Notes: generated by a model from the letters alone, not told the origin. Positions 9,201-17,723 are shown, numbered from the stretch's first letter. The stretch: 44,055 nucleotides of DNA from Sergeia podlipaevii (GCA_030849805.1 JASANZ010002089.1:1-44055); one strand, 5' to 3'. Program-made: numbers and translations.

Positions 9201-9822
9201 GCGCATCTACCTCTGGAGAAGCACCACAGTCTTTGGAAGTGACTGGCCTTGCCTTGTTGTTGTCATGCGTATAAGTCACATTGCAGTTACTCGCCAGTGC
9301 ACCCTGTAGCTTCCTGCATCTCTCCCGCCACATCATAGCGTCTTGCTGAGCTGCCTGCTGTCCCTCACGCCTCAGCAACTCGCCTAGGGTGAGAGATCCC
9401 CGAGATCCACGTGTTGAGGTAGCAGCAGTAGCAGTAGCAGTACAAGGGGGATCCCTCCCTTGATGAAAGCGTGAGGTCAATACGGGCTTGGAAGGCTTTG
9501 AATCAAACGCACGTGAGCCTGAAGCTGCTGCCGCCTTGTCGGTGGCATCGCCAGGCTCTACGAAAAACTCACTGACGCCGCTAGTGTGGCTACCGTTGAG
9601 AAGTTGATCAACTAAGATTCCTTGAGGCCGACTGAGAACAGATGTAAATTTGCCGCTGGCTGCTGTCGAGGTTGCAAACACAGGGGTGGTAAGCCCAGGG
9701 GCTTGGCCGCTATCATCCCTCTCTTCCTCTTCAGCATCAAAAAATTCTCTTCTGCTTCCTGTGCGCTTACTACCAGTGCGTGATGCGACGGCAATGGAGT
9801 GGGTGGTAGAGTCAGATGACAT
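6229..9822 (-). CDS. Coiled-coil protein with disordered Ser-rich flanks, function unknown
   Basis: 1197 residues, stop TAG, ATG at 9822. The central part (roughly residues 370-450 and 560-830) is heptad-rich Leu/Glu/Gln coiled coil, including an acidic Gln-rich stretch near SELREELAA-type sequence. The N- and C-terminal thirds are Ser/Thr/Pro/Gly-rich and probably disordered, with many SP and RSxS sites that kinases could use. An RRVTFAELVASRF segment near the C-terminus is the only compact motif and resembles a short linear binding motif. No enzymatic domain is visible. A cytoskeletal role (basal body, flagellum or cell cortex) would be usual for such proteins in trypanosomatids, but nothing here proves it. 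Confidence 0.85.
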   Translation of the reverse strand: MSSDSTTHSIAVASRTGSKRTGSRREFFDAEEEERDDSGQAPGLTTPVFATSTAASGKFTSVLSRPQGILVDQLLNGSHTSGVSEFFVEPGDATDKAAAASGSRAFDSKPSKPVLTSRFHQGRDPPCTATATAATSTRGSRGSLTLGELLRREGQQAAQQDAMMWRERCRKLQGALASNCNVTYTHDNNKARPVTSKDCGASPEVDALIMHTPARQPNSGSSSGGSNRYAMKRRESEAARSISPLSPAQGHMLFLRVEEEEEEAAEAVSAGREEEGHAPYLGTCSTTYRLHNQHQHHDATTACTSASKEGSRKAEGITHEVNDDAATSSVSTTFPKNDLAKEDSALSYSAEEPTAAELEGIPSLVAATSALYKASQAEDRQKAAIALWRSRATKTEMELQQMKTEQAAWQLRVEGLETTLVATEEQLAMTHEELHQLQKSSGDGRDGEKPGEAAPRQRGGRRGRDRSQEAMKVLHIVLEQLKKVGDDIYDEGANGGRGSIEVASLIQGVLELLGSDDGKKDDTTSSRSGAIESSRDTTDPTMDTREGRHQLELLREQLQHIAQGPTRLDVARDAPACASAVSPHTNLSVTELWASITHFTAVLQAEMATRTIHLAELSEELRVVRQDRNEIIGQQSAQVRLLQEQLLDSERQQAALLEQLERTRSESGTGTSKDCRFNADGVSAKWESERSTSKTSQDSIKDSNYDADTAAAAGKEDAVQALKQSHLTEMEELKARCDREKTHACASLELALVEAQKGAAAALRAQREVFDERLAALQAQLQQQAHSSHLKQQPLQSIGTATHATHEDELEKLREELAATRADLKLKSESLRIALKESLSAPALPVERVHTAGDSTTGKSSASSRSASPTPTPPFVALELHDPLFSSRSHPFRHYMNSNHNSGDGQSPPNLEAHHLREVITIAHSASLTAAPGRQAGITSTTSLLSSQLPLQPLLRGSSEGTVGPATSHSESRGCSDHASSRKSSLLRDAQHNCFVGEEDERRTASSSLLSCAQLRSPSPLKTEAAGVPRSRPVHGELSCAPTAQVIELSPLQDHPQQQYLSIPMGKREDMGGFYTSAQPISSQEVLSRLSGGTNSSSNGGATVSSSQPHRRVTFAELVASRFPQATASGEITSAKAQGRNDFASVKPLTATTASLSPGSIHDDNVFSRSPSLHQHRLVWRQQEEALRSLTGSPNGR

Positions 9823-11189
9823 TTTCCTCCACCTCTCCTCAGCACTAGATATACGCCCTCTCCCCCTTCTTCTATTCTCACCAGTCTACAAAAGAGAAAG
9901 AAAGCTAAAGTGGCGCAGTAGTATGCCTGAGTCTATTATAAATATATGTTTAATGTAAAGTGTGAGGTCTGAAAGTGTTAGAAGAAAAAAAAAAGACGCA
10001 CTATAAATCTATGCCGCTGCGTAGTGTATTGTACGGAGAAATGAGCTGCGCCGTGCGGTAATGGGTGGTGCTCAGTGTGTATGAACGCTTTAATTTTGAA
10101 GAGAAAGATCTATCTCTTGTCTTGTAATCTAATATTCATAAGCACACAAACACAACATAAAAATGTATACGTGCACACTCCAGCCAATATTTTTCTCTTC
10201 TTCTTGCCGATACGAGAGTGCTTACAAGAAAAGAAAAAAAAAAAAAAAGAAAAAAAAAATGCAAACGGCACAAGAAAATATAAGTAAAAAAAAAAATTGT
10301 GCATGGAAGAGGGGGGGGAGATATCGTGATAGCACCTCAAAACCTTCCGTGTGTTCTTTACACATTCCGCAAAAGTCACGCCTTCTGCCTTCTCAAAATG
10401 CAACTATTGCTGTTGCTCCTCGTAGTTATGTTCTTTCCTTTACAAAAACAAAAACAACAACTTGATGATACTCCTGTGTGTGCACGTATGTGTACAATTA
10501 CAAAAAACTTTGGAAAGGAAAAAAAAAAAAAACATCATTGAAACTCACAAGACTAAAGCACAGATATGCGAAAAAAAAAAAAAAGACAGTTGAGAAGAGA
10601 ATAAAAAAAGAAATGAGAGAAGGGGTATTCACCTTGCTCGCCATCTATTCTTTTGCTCTCTCTATCTATCTATTTATCTATACATATCCACTTTATCATG
10701 TGTCCTCTGTAAAGGTGTCCCACACACACACAAATACACGGACATACGCACTGAATGAGAGTGAGACAGGTGCATATATTAAGAAGGCGTATCATTACCT
10801 GCCAGCTCCCTATTTCCGCTAGCTGCTACACACTCCAACATAAAAAAAAAAAAAAAAGTATTCCTCTTGCAAACATATTTATACACGCACCGCTATGAAA
10901 AGAAATATATATATATAGGCATACAGATGTCGATTTCGAGTATTCCTCTTCTTTCGATTGTGCCTATCACTTACTCATTTATCATCTTGCGTTCCTTGCT
11001 GCTTCGTCACGCAAGGAAAGCAAAAGAAAATGAAGAAGAAAAATTTCGGCAGCAGCCCAGATTGGTAGAATACACAGTAGTTTCTTTTCTTCTTTCCCTA
11101 CTGCAGCGTTGCCCTCCTTACTCCCTGTCTACCAAAATGAGCAGTTTTCTTCCTTTACTAATTGGGTTTTTCAAAAAAGAAAAAAAAAA
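9823..11189. other. Intergenic region between coiled-coil gene and NDUFA8-like gene
   Basis: No gene seen in 1.37 kb. The coding strand has no ATG from 9823 to about 10136, consistent with a leader for the coiled-coil gene. The remainder holds A-rich homopolymers (about 10227-10260, 10518-10532, 10570-10584, 10840-10857) and a short (TA)n near 10905. Open frames here are homopolymer translations. Confidence 0.6.
9886..9907 (-). promoter_or_regulatory. Candidate spliced-leader acceptor for the 6229-9822 gene
   Basis: On the minus strand a T/C run of about 20 nt ends in TTTTGTAG at 9887-9886, leaving a 63-nt ATG-free leader before 9822. A second candidate AG lies near 9972 after a T-rich run. 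Confidence 0.55.
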
Positions 11190-11798
11190 TCAGTTGACAT
11201 TTCGCCTAATACCAATTGGTGCTATTGTCGGCTTAGGGGCCTCTAACAGCTCGTCTGCTGACGCGCTGTCCATCCAGCGCTTGCGCTCCGCTTGTATCTC
11301 CAGCTCACGCTGCCGCACTGCCATCACCGATGCCCTCCTACGCCACCACGAGAAGTTCTCAAAATAGAAGCGATCTTCGAGATGAAAATCCTCTGTTTGA
11401 CCTCCGTTAGACCACGGAGCGCCAATAGGAGCATTCGCATAAGGCCAGAAGCGAATGCCTGTCTGATCCATCAAACACGTACGCCACTCCCACTCTTCAT
11501 CACGACAGAAGAACACGGCGCGAGCAGGCTCCGTCATGTGGCACTTGAGCAACGTCGCGGATTGCTGCGGACACATGCGAAAAGACGCTTCTGATGCCTG
11601 CATGAACCCCTTCACCGTATCGACATCCTCGTCAATGCACTTGAGCGGGTTCGCACGCCAGGTGTAACAGTCCCGTGAGATCGACACGCGCTCTTGTAAG
11701 AAGGGAAGGACTTGATACATGGGGGCAAGCGCGCGGAGCACTGGAGCGGGAATACCATCACGAAATACCCCCTCTAAAGGCTGCTCAAATTTGTCCAT
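11190..11798 (-). CDS. Mitochondrial CX9C (CHCH) protein, NDUFA8-like complex I subunit
   Basis: 202 residues, stop TGA. Three exact CX9C pairs are visible: C44/C54, C76/C86 and C98/C108. The last two are spaced 11 residues apart and form a canonical twin-CX9C hairpin, the fold imported into the mitochondrial intermembrane space and oxidised by the Mia40/Erv1 relay. The segment ending CRDEEWEWRTC followed by LMDQTG resembles the end of the second CHCH hairpin in NDUFA8, where a CX9C pair is followed by a hydrophobic-D-x-x-G stretch. NDUFA8 is a peripheral subunit on the intermembrane-space face of complex I and also has more than two CX9C pairs. No classical presequence is present, as expected for this import route. 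The CHCH assignment is secure; NDUFA8 orthology is a reasoned guess. Confidence 0.6.
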   Translation of the reverse strand: MDKFEQPLEGVFRDGIPAPVLRALAPMYQVLPFLQERVSISRDCYTWRANPLKCIDEDVDTVKGFMQASEASFRMCPQQSATLLKCHMTEPARAVFFCRDEEWEWRTCLMDQTGIRFWPYANAPIGAPWSNGGQTEDFHLEDRFYFENFSWWRRRASVMAVRQRELEIQAERKRWMDSASADELLEAPKPTIAPIGIRRNVN

Positions 11799-12363
11799 AA
11801 TGCTCTTTTTTTAGGTAAGAGAGAGGAAGAGTATGTGAGAGGTGCTATTGATGTTTGTGGTGGTGGCTATTTTTTATTACTATTTTTTTGTTTTGCACTG
11901 TTGTTTGCGTTACTTTGCTTGTGTGTAAAGAGAGACCTTCTCTTTGTTTATTTGCTTGGCACAGAAGAAGAGAATAGCTTTTATCTACTATGGGTTTGAT
12001 ACTAAGTGTGGAGAATATGTATGTGTTTGTGACTATTGGCCAAGGTGAGGTTGCTACGTGTGTTTGTATTTGTGTGCTTTTTCTTTCTTTAAAATATGGT
12101 TAGTTAGTATTTTTTTTTCTTATGCGACGTGCCTCAGAAGTGATTCAACGAAACAATAGATGGGATCACAATGCACGAGTACTAAGCCGAGCAGATAGTG
12201 ACAGCTGATGAAATAAGAGTATGAAATCTCTCTGATTTTATTGAGAAAAAAAAGGTGTTCTTTTTTTATTAAAAAGAAAGGAAGAGAGAAGACAAAGATG
12301 TTCCTCTTATGAGCTTTTTACAATAAACTACAAAGTGGATAGCAGTTCAACTTGTAGCAGCGT

Positions 12364-12410
12364 CTACGTAAGACGTAAAAGAAAAGGAAAGAGAAAGAAG
12401 GAGAAGAAGC
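12364..12410 (-). promoter_or_regulatory. Candidate spliced-leader acceptor for the NDUFA8-like gene
   Basis: On the minus strand a run of about 40 pyrimidine-rich nt (12410 to 12371) is followed by TACGTAG with AG at 12365-12364. That would give a 565-nt leader without any ATG. A closer alternative AG sits at about 11806-11805, after a CT run at 11815-11834. Confidence 0.4.
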
Positions 12411-12965
12411 ACATAAATTAATGAATATACGTTATCATAAAAAGAGTGAAACGTCAAAACCGTTAAAGGATAAAGATACTAGTACTCTCTCCCTCCCCCC
12501 ATCGTCACTCCCAACCTTGGTGTCCTCCCTCGCCCCCTTCTCTGCCACATGGAGGGCTGCTGACACATTCGTGAGAAACAGCACGTTGCTTGACAAGTGC
12601 CTCAGTTGTGATGAACAGAATGAATATATTTATATATTTATATTTCGCTGATTGTTCTATTTTATACCGATAATATGCGGGGTGAGTATTACACATCGCA
12701 AGGGACAAAACACACCATCATCACACAAAAACAGGAGTGAGGACACAACCATACCACTGGTGAAACGTAAGAAAGAAAGAGAAAGAGCAAATCGAACGTA
12801 AAAATGTAGAAAGACGGCTGGGGGAAAAAAAAAGAACATGAAAGCCTCTTCACTCTTCTTCTTTTCCTGACTATAAGATATTTATAATCATTTCCCCCCA
12901 ACATACATACATGCATACATCCATGTGTATGCAACTATAAATGGTGAGGGCGGAAATCGAAGCAG

Positions 12966-13003
12966 AATACTCTTTCGCAACTGTAGCGCCACTCGAGAGT
13001 ATT
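12966..13003. repeat. Inverted repeat, 8-bp perfect arms
   Basis: AATACTCT at 12966-12973 pairs perfectly with AGAGTATT at 12996-13003. The 22-nt loop itself contains a CGC/GCG pairing around AACTGTA. It is followed 17 nt later by a second inverted repeat. Confidence 0.6.
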
Positions 13004-13020
13004 ATTGTTTCAAATGATAA

Positions 13021-13056
13021 AGTGCATATGCGTATGCATATATATATATATGCACT
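13021..13056. repeat. Inverted repeat with AT-rich loop
   Basis: AGTGCATAT at 13021-13029 pairs with ATATGCACT at 13048-13056, with an alternating purine-pyrimidine loop. It could form a hairpin in DNA or RNA. Confidence 0.6.
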
Positions 13057-13323
13057 CTATCCAAGTGACCGTTAAGGAATGGCCGATATTGCCATGAGCA
13101 CATGTATTTATGCCTTAAATGGAAAAGAAAGTAAGCAACCCGCTTGTTTGTCCCAAAAAAAAAAAAAGAGATTGTTCAAAGCCCTGTTCTCTCTACTGTC
13201 CTTCTCCGTTCACTCATCCTTTTGCTGCTTCTTCTGCTGACATAAAAAATATCAGGTTGTGACACAACTATTTCTCTCCCCCTCCCCTTCTGTTAACACT
13301 GTTTATGTGGCCTGTGCTCTCCT

Positions 13324-13650
13324 TCAAGAAGGCGCTGTCGCACCTGCGGTCCTAGACGCCAACAGCCCTTCCACATCCCTAATGTGCTGCTCATGTTGCG
13401 CAGCCCGCTTCGCGGCGTCGTTTCGTCTAAAATACACGCGCGCTAGCGCAGACACGCACAGTGTGATGGTGTAGATGATAGCTGCATTATAGCACGACTT
13501 GGCCTTCTCGTTCGTGTCCCAACCTGCTTCCACCGCAATAATCTCGAAAGAGATGGCGTGTGCGCTGAACATCTGACCAAAGAGAACGAGATGTATAATG
13601 CCTAGTATGGAAAACACCGCACAGCAAGTCGCGCACGCGTCATACCCCAT
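13324..13650 (-). CDS. RNASEK-like two-pass membrane protein (V-ATPase associated)
   Basis: 108 residues with two hydrophobic segments (about 11-28 and 55-74). The first is preceded by a Cys cluster (CATCC, residues 6-10) and reads SILGIIHLVLFGQMF; the second begins CYNAAIIYTITL. The order Cys pair, S-x-x-G-hydrophobic TM, G-x-x-F, then a lumenal loop and a Cys-Tyr-Asn/Phe start to TM2 matches ribonuclease kappa (RNASEK). RNASEK proteins are about 95-140 residues and are now regarded as an accessory subunit of the V-ATPase Vo sector needed for endosomal acidification. The tail after TM2 is basic, then helical. The ATG at 13650 is the first ATG after a strong candidate splice acceptor 326 nt upstream. 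Confidence 0.7.
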   Translation of the reverse strand: MGYDACATCCAVFSILGIIHLVLFGQMFSAHAISFEIIAVEAGWDTNEKAKSCYNAAIIYTITLCVSALARVYFRRNDAAKRAAQHEQHIRDVEGLLASRTAGATAPS

Positions 13651-13976
13651 CTTTTATATAGATATCTTTCTCTCGCTAGTTATAAATCGCTGCAGCTATG
13701 AAGGAGCAATAGATATAAATATCAAGAAACAGCGTAGTACCGTCTTTCGTTAAGCTCCGCTAGTTTACTGAATGAACGAAAGTGTGAGTTAGCTCAGTGT
13801 AAAATTACTCACTCCCTCTGGTATTAGCACCTCAAGAAGAAATGACGTGTAAGCCCTATATTTCCTTTTTTTCTTTTTCCTTTCCCTCTCTTGCTCCTTC
13901 GTTGTGCGTATGTGCAGGACTTCCTATCGATGTGGACACACGCGCACACCACGTTCTATGGCTAGAATGTTGCAGA

Positions 13977-14025
13977 CTAAAGAAAAAGAAGAACAAGAAA
14001 AAGAGGGAAAAAAAGTCAGACAAAA
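13977..14025 (-). promoter_or_regulatory. Candidate spliced-leader acceptor for the RNASEK-like gene
   Basis: On the minus strand about 40 nt of T/C-rich sequence (14019 to 13979) ends in TTTAG at 13978-13977. The next ATG downstream is the RNASEK start itself, 326 nt away. Confidence 0.55.
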
Positions 14026-15775
14026 AAAACTTTTTGGAAACGTAGTTAAAGTGCGATTCAGGCACGCCTCAATACCCGGGGTCCGCTCTATGCACAACTC
14101 CTAGGCCCTCAAAAAGAAACGTAAAAGTGTGGCAACACCGCAAATACATACACACACAAACAATCCATCAAGGTCCTCTTCCCCCCCCCCCACCGACAAC
14201 TAAAATGCATCAGCCGTCGACAAGGCCCACTATCCACTGAATGCAATAGTGGCAAGAAGGAAAGTGGCTTGCTTTCTCGCGTTGTTAGTCGAAGGTGCTG
14301 CCGTCACCGTTTCTCTTCCTTTTTTTAAAGCCTTATTTATTTATTTTTCCATTTTCTTGTTGTCGTCGTAGTAATAAATGCATTGTAGTAATCAGAAGAA
14401 AAAAAACAAGACACATAGATAGTTCACACAGCTGGGTGTATTTTCCTTTCCTGCATTTTCTACAAGTAATCAGCTAACGCATACACACATACACATACAC
14501 ACACACACACACAAACACTAATACACGTAAAAGCAACAACAACAAAAAAGAAATAGACGCACCACAAGCAAACAGACACGCGCAAATCAACAACAAACAA
14601 AAAAAAGAAAAACATTCTCTCCCTATCTCTCCCCCACCCCCCTTCCCTTTGTTTCCACTCAATCCTCTCGTTCTCTAAATAGAAGTAAACAGATGAAAGG
14701 CATAACATTTCTTTTTTTTTTTTGTCTTTCTTCACGCGCTAAAGTTTTTTTTTTCCATTGCTTCTTTGTCTGTTTGAGGAACGGGCAATATATTTGCAAC
14801 CAAGAAGAAGTAAAGTAAAGCAACAAACATTAAGGCCAAATATATATATATATATATATGAGTGTGTGTAGACACAACATATTCAACCCACAACTATCAC
14901 CGCAAAAAGAAAAAGAGAGAAATATAAAAAAAACAAAAAGCACTTAAATGCCAAATCGAATATCTCACCCATCGTTCTCATTGAATCCATTCCCAGCGGA
15001 CAAACAAAAAAAAAAAAGCAAACACACACACGGAACAAATAACTAAATAAGAAAATAAATGTGGCCAATTTAAGCCTCCCAATTCTCTCTTCTTCTCAAG
15101 GGCACTGTGGGTAAAGATAACTTGAGTACACACAACATGAATGTCCCACGTAAGCAAAAGAAAAGGGAAAATAAATATTTGAATAATGGAGGGAAGCCAG
15201 TAGAATCAACAACTGAGCACACAAGAGAAGAAGGGAGAAGAATACAAAAGAAAAAAAGAAGAAGAAAAGAAAGGATGCTGTGCGTTTGTGTGTGTGTGCG
15301 TGTGTGTAAAAAGAGAAGAGGAAAAAGAAAGCTCTTTTTAAAAAGCGGTAAAGAGTAAGAGAAAGTGTGTACCCAAAAATAGTGAAGGAACGAGGAACGA
15401 GGAAAAAATAAAGCAATTCACAAAATGCAATAATTTTCCTTTTCAAAAAAAAAACTAGTATATGAGCCGATCGTTCTCATACATATCCTTCTCTCTCGCA
15501 CGTACATTTCCCTATTATTTTGCTGTTCTCGATTCTTGAAAGAGGATAAAAATAAAAATAAAAGCAGTATATCACCACATATATAGGAAAAAAGATAATG
15601 AACATAAAACGATGGATAATATATGTATATATATTTATGGGGCATCACTTCAAAAGCATTAAACAATAATCTCGCCTCTGCCTCTGCAGACAGCGCGCGT
15701 GTGTGCATGAAGTGTACCAAACCCCACTCCTCTGAGGCAAAAACTGCTTAGTAAAGGCCTCTCCATCTCTCTTTC

Positions 15776-15988
15776 TTACTGATACTGCCCCCCCCCCCTC
15801 ATTCCTTTTTGCTTCCCCACTACTCTTCTTCGCACTTTTAACAACGGCTTTTTCTTCATTTCGTTATTGTCTTCCTCCCTCCTCCCCCCTTTACTCTCTG
15901 GCTTTGGGTTGACCTCAGCAGCGATCTGTGGAATACAGCTAGGGAAAACATAATTACACTTCCCCATCACCACCACTCTCACGCACAT
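15776..15988 (-). CDS. Candidate small basic protein, 70 residues, unrecognised
   Basis: I do not recognise this protein. The ORF begins at the first ATG after a very strong acceptor-like signal (a T-rich run ending in TTTTTTAG at 16005-16004), only 15 nt downstream of it, and it ends in TAA. The N-terminal part (MGKCNYVFPSCIPQIAAEVN from residue 8) is of mixed composition; the C-terminal half is rich in Lys, Arg and Gly because the minus strand is purine-rich there. For: splice signal, first-ATG position, and lack of another gene in the 2.9-kb gap. Against: short length and biased composition. A noncoding trans-spliced transcript is an alternative. Confidence 0.35.
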   Translation of the reverse strand: MCVRVVVMGKCNYVFPSCIPQIAAEVNPKPESKGGRREEDNNEMKKKPLLKVRRRVVGKQKGMRGGGQYQ

Positions 15989-16003
15989 ACCAAAAACTCC
16001 CCG

Positions 16004-16032
16004 CTAAAAAAGAAAAAAAAAAAAGAAACAAT
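16004..16032 (-). promoter_or_regulatory. Candidate spliced-leader acceptor upstream of the 70-residue ORF
   Basis: On the minus strand a nearly uninterrupted T run with a few C residues ends in TTTTTTAG (AG at 16005-16004). No other gene start is within 2 kb downstream except the 70-residue ORF. Confidence 0.5.
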
Positions 16033-16550
16033 ACGTACTGCTGTCGTTGCTCAATAAAATGCGCAGACAAAAAAAAAACGCAAAAAAAACATATTTTTCA
16101 TAAAAAAATGTGTATATACAGAAAAAAAAAAAGGCCCCCAAACATGTTGTATTCCTAAACCCCCCTAAAAGCTCGCACTGTCCAGCCACCAAACAAAAAT
16201 TCTCACACCATATAGTGTACACAAAGAAATAAAAAAAGGAATGAAAAATGAAAGAAAGAAGCAGAGAAGAGAGGGGGCTCTTTCCAACAGAGATGGGAGT
16301 CTACCACTATGTGCAGCGGCTTCATCCGTCTCTCCCCCCCCCCCTCCTCTCATCCCTTCCCTTCCCTCCTCTTCCTTCTGCTTCCACTCAGTACGCCGTT
16401 CTCCCTATTCTTGTATATATATATTTTTTGCTATCCTCATACATCAGGAAAACAGCATATCTATGCACTGATACTTTCTTCCTCTCTCTCTCTCTTTCCT
16501 CTCTTTGTTTGTTTCATTTATTGGATGTTATTTCTTTTTTTTTCATGTTT

Positions 16551-17723
16551 TTACTTTGACTGGTTGATAGTAGGCATGTGAAGCAACGTAGAAATAGGTG
16601 CACGGCACACAGGGCACACAGGCTTATGCTTGAGTAGCTGCTCACCACACTCCCTGCACATGCACATGTGGCGGCATGGCATGACAGCGGTATCCTTCGG
16701 GTTGGTTAAGCAGATAACGCACAAGCCATCCTCATCCTCCTCACCCTCGTGTGGCACAATAGTGGAGCCCAGCATCACCTCGTTGCAGTTGTCGCCGCTA
16801 CCACCAGCACCAGCGTTGTCGGTGTCTGCGCCGTACAGGTTTTCCACCACGTACGCGCTACCCCCCGCGCACACAATCTGACTAATCACACGACGCTTGG
16901 GTTTCTCAGCAAGATCCACGGCGGTGTGCTCGCTATGCTCCACCACTACCTCCTCTCCAGCACCAGCATTGTTCGACCGGTTGTTATTGTTTGAGTCGTC
17001 GCCACCGTCGGCCTCCTTCTGGCGGAGTTCCGTGGTGCGATAGCGGACCACTACCACACATGGAATCTGCTTCGGGTAGTGCTTGTTGTACACCTTCTCC
17101 TTCTCCTCCAGCTTGCTGATGTCTAACTTCACAGTGATCTTGCGGTTCTCCTGAGGAGACTCGATGGCTGTCCTGGTGGGCTCCATCTTGGGCTTGTTTG
17201 GCATGTAGTACACGCCACCGGAGCGGACGAACTCCTTCACACCAGTGTGGATCTCGTACGTGATCGCCTGGCAGGTGCTGGTAATGTAGAAGGTGAGGAG
17301 CTGAGTGCTGGGGACGTAGCTTACTGTGGAAGCTTCTATAGTGGCCAGTGTCTTCACCATCTGACCCTCCTGCACACCACCGCCGCGCTCATTGCTGTTG
17401 GTGTTAGTCGTCGTGGAAGTTTGTTGCTGCGTAGAACGCTGCTGAGCAGGGGTCTGCTGCTGCTGAGGGGCAGCTGCCCGCTGCTGGCGCGAGTTGTTAT
17501 TATATTGGTCCGCCAGGTACTGGGGCATGTTATTGTTGTTGTTAGCGGCAGTGCCACCATTGGCTCCGCCGGTAGTTGTAGAGCCAGTGCTGCGGCCTCC
17601 GCCGGCCCTCTGCCCTGTACTGCCACTAGCTCCACGCTGGCGAGAAGCGCTTTGCTGCTGCTGCTGCTGCTGCTGTTGCTGTGTCCCCGTCCGTGAGGAG
17701 GTAGTACTGCCCTTCTGGCCCAT
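16551..17723 (-). CDS. MGRN1/LUL-type RING E3 ubiquitin ligase
   Basis: 390 residues, stop TGA. A C-terminal RING finger is clear: C335, C338, C350, H352, C356, C359, C370 and C373 (CVICLTNPKDTAVMPCRHMC then CPVC), so it should pair with an E2 and transfer ubiquitin. About residues 135-230 form the domain preceding the RING in mahogunin (MGRN1) and plant LOG2/LUL ligases. The N-terminus MGQKGSTT fits an N-myristoylation signal (Gly2, small residue at position 6), as in the plant relatives, so membrane attachment is likely. Residues 14-110 are disordered, with a Gln run and Gly/Asn-rich repeats. Substrates cannot be predicted. Family assignment is strong. Confidence 0.85.
   Translation of the reverse strand: MGQKGSTTSSRTGTQQQQQQQQQQSASRQRGASGSTGQRAGGGRSTGSTTTGGANGGTAANNNNNMPQYLADQYNNNSRQQRAAAPQQQQTPAQQRSTQQQTSTTTNTNSNERGGGVQEGQMVKTLATIEASTVSYVPSTQLLTFYITSTCQAITYEIHTGVKEFVRSGGVYYMPNKPKMEPTRTAIESPQENRKITVKLDISKLEEKEKVYNKHYPKQIPCVVVVRYRTTELRQKEADGGDDSNNNNRSNNAGAGEEVVVEHSEHTAVDLAEKPKRRVISQIVCAGGSAYVVENLYGADTDNAGAGGSGDNCNEVMLGSTIVPHEGEEDEDGLCVICLTNPKDTAVMPCRHMCMCRECGEQLLKHKPVCPVCRAPISTLLHMPTINQSK

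Larger units (their letters stand above)
11799..13323. other. Intergenic region between NDUFA8-like and RNASEK-like genes
   Basis: 1.5 kb without a recognisable gene. On the coding strand no ATG occurs between 11799 and 12411. Two inverted repeats lie at 12966-13003 and 13021-13056. The rest is A/T-rich with no tRNA-like B box. Confidence 0.6.
13651..16550. other. 2.9-kb intergenic region with a possible small ORF
   Basis: This is the longest gap. On the coding strand 13651-14146 lacks any ATG and probably carries the RNASEK leader. A less repetitive island at about 14195-14310 holds a 7-bp inverted repeat (14227-14233 with 14246-14252). A candidate 70-residue ORF lies at 15776-15988. The remainder is A-rich homopolymer, (CA)n (about 14480-14515) and (TA)n (14840-14859). 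No tRNA or rRNA is visible. Confidence 0.55.

Noticed and set aside
10867..11367. 166-codon plus-strand open frame
   Set aside because: It begins in microsatellite sequence and overlaps the CX9C gene antisense, without any domain.
12195..12240. GCTGATGAAA and CTGA, resembling C/D snoRNA boxes
   Set aside because: The boxes are only about 25 nt apart, the C box lacks the leading purine, and flanking sequences do not form a terminal stem.
12710..12735. Minus-strand GTGATGATGG, resembling a C box
   Set aside because: The nearest possible D box is over 100 nt away and there is no terminal stem pairing.
13780..13850. GTTAGCTCAGTGT, resembling a tRNA D-arm/A box
   Set aside because: No GGTTCRANNCC-type B box follows within tRNA distance, and no acceptor stem can be paired.
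15776..15820. Plus-strand 35-codon-type frames and the minus-strand frame starting near 15770 (MERPLLSSF...)
   Set aside because: The minus-strand frame follows a purine-rich, not pyrimidine-rich, stretch and has no acceptor signal.
16320..16392. Plus-strand C/T-rich tract ending in CAG
   Set aside because: As above: no plus-strand gene follows, and it lies in the 3' flank of the RING E3 gene.
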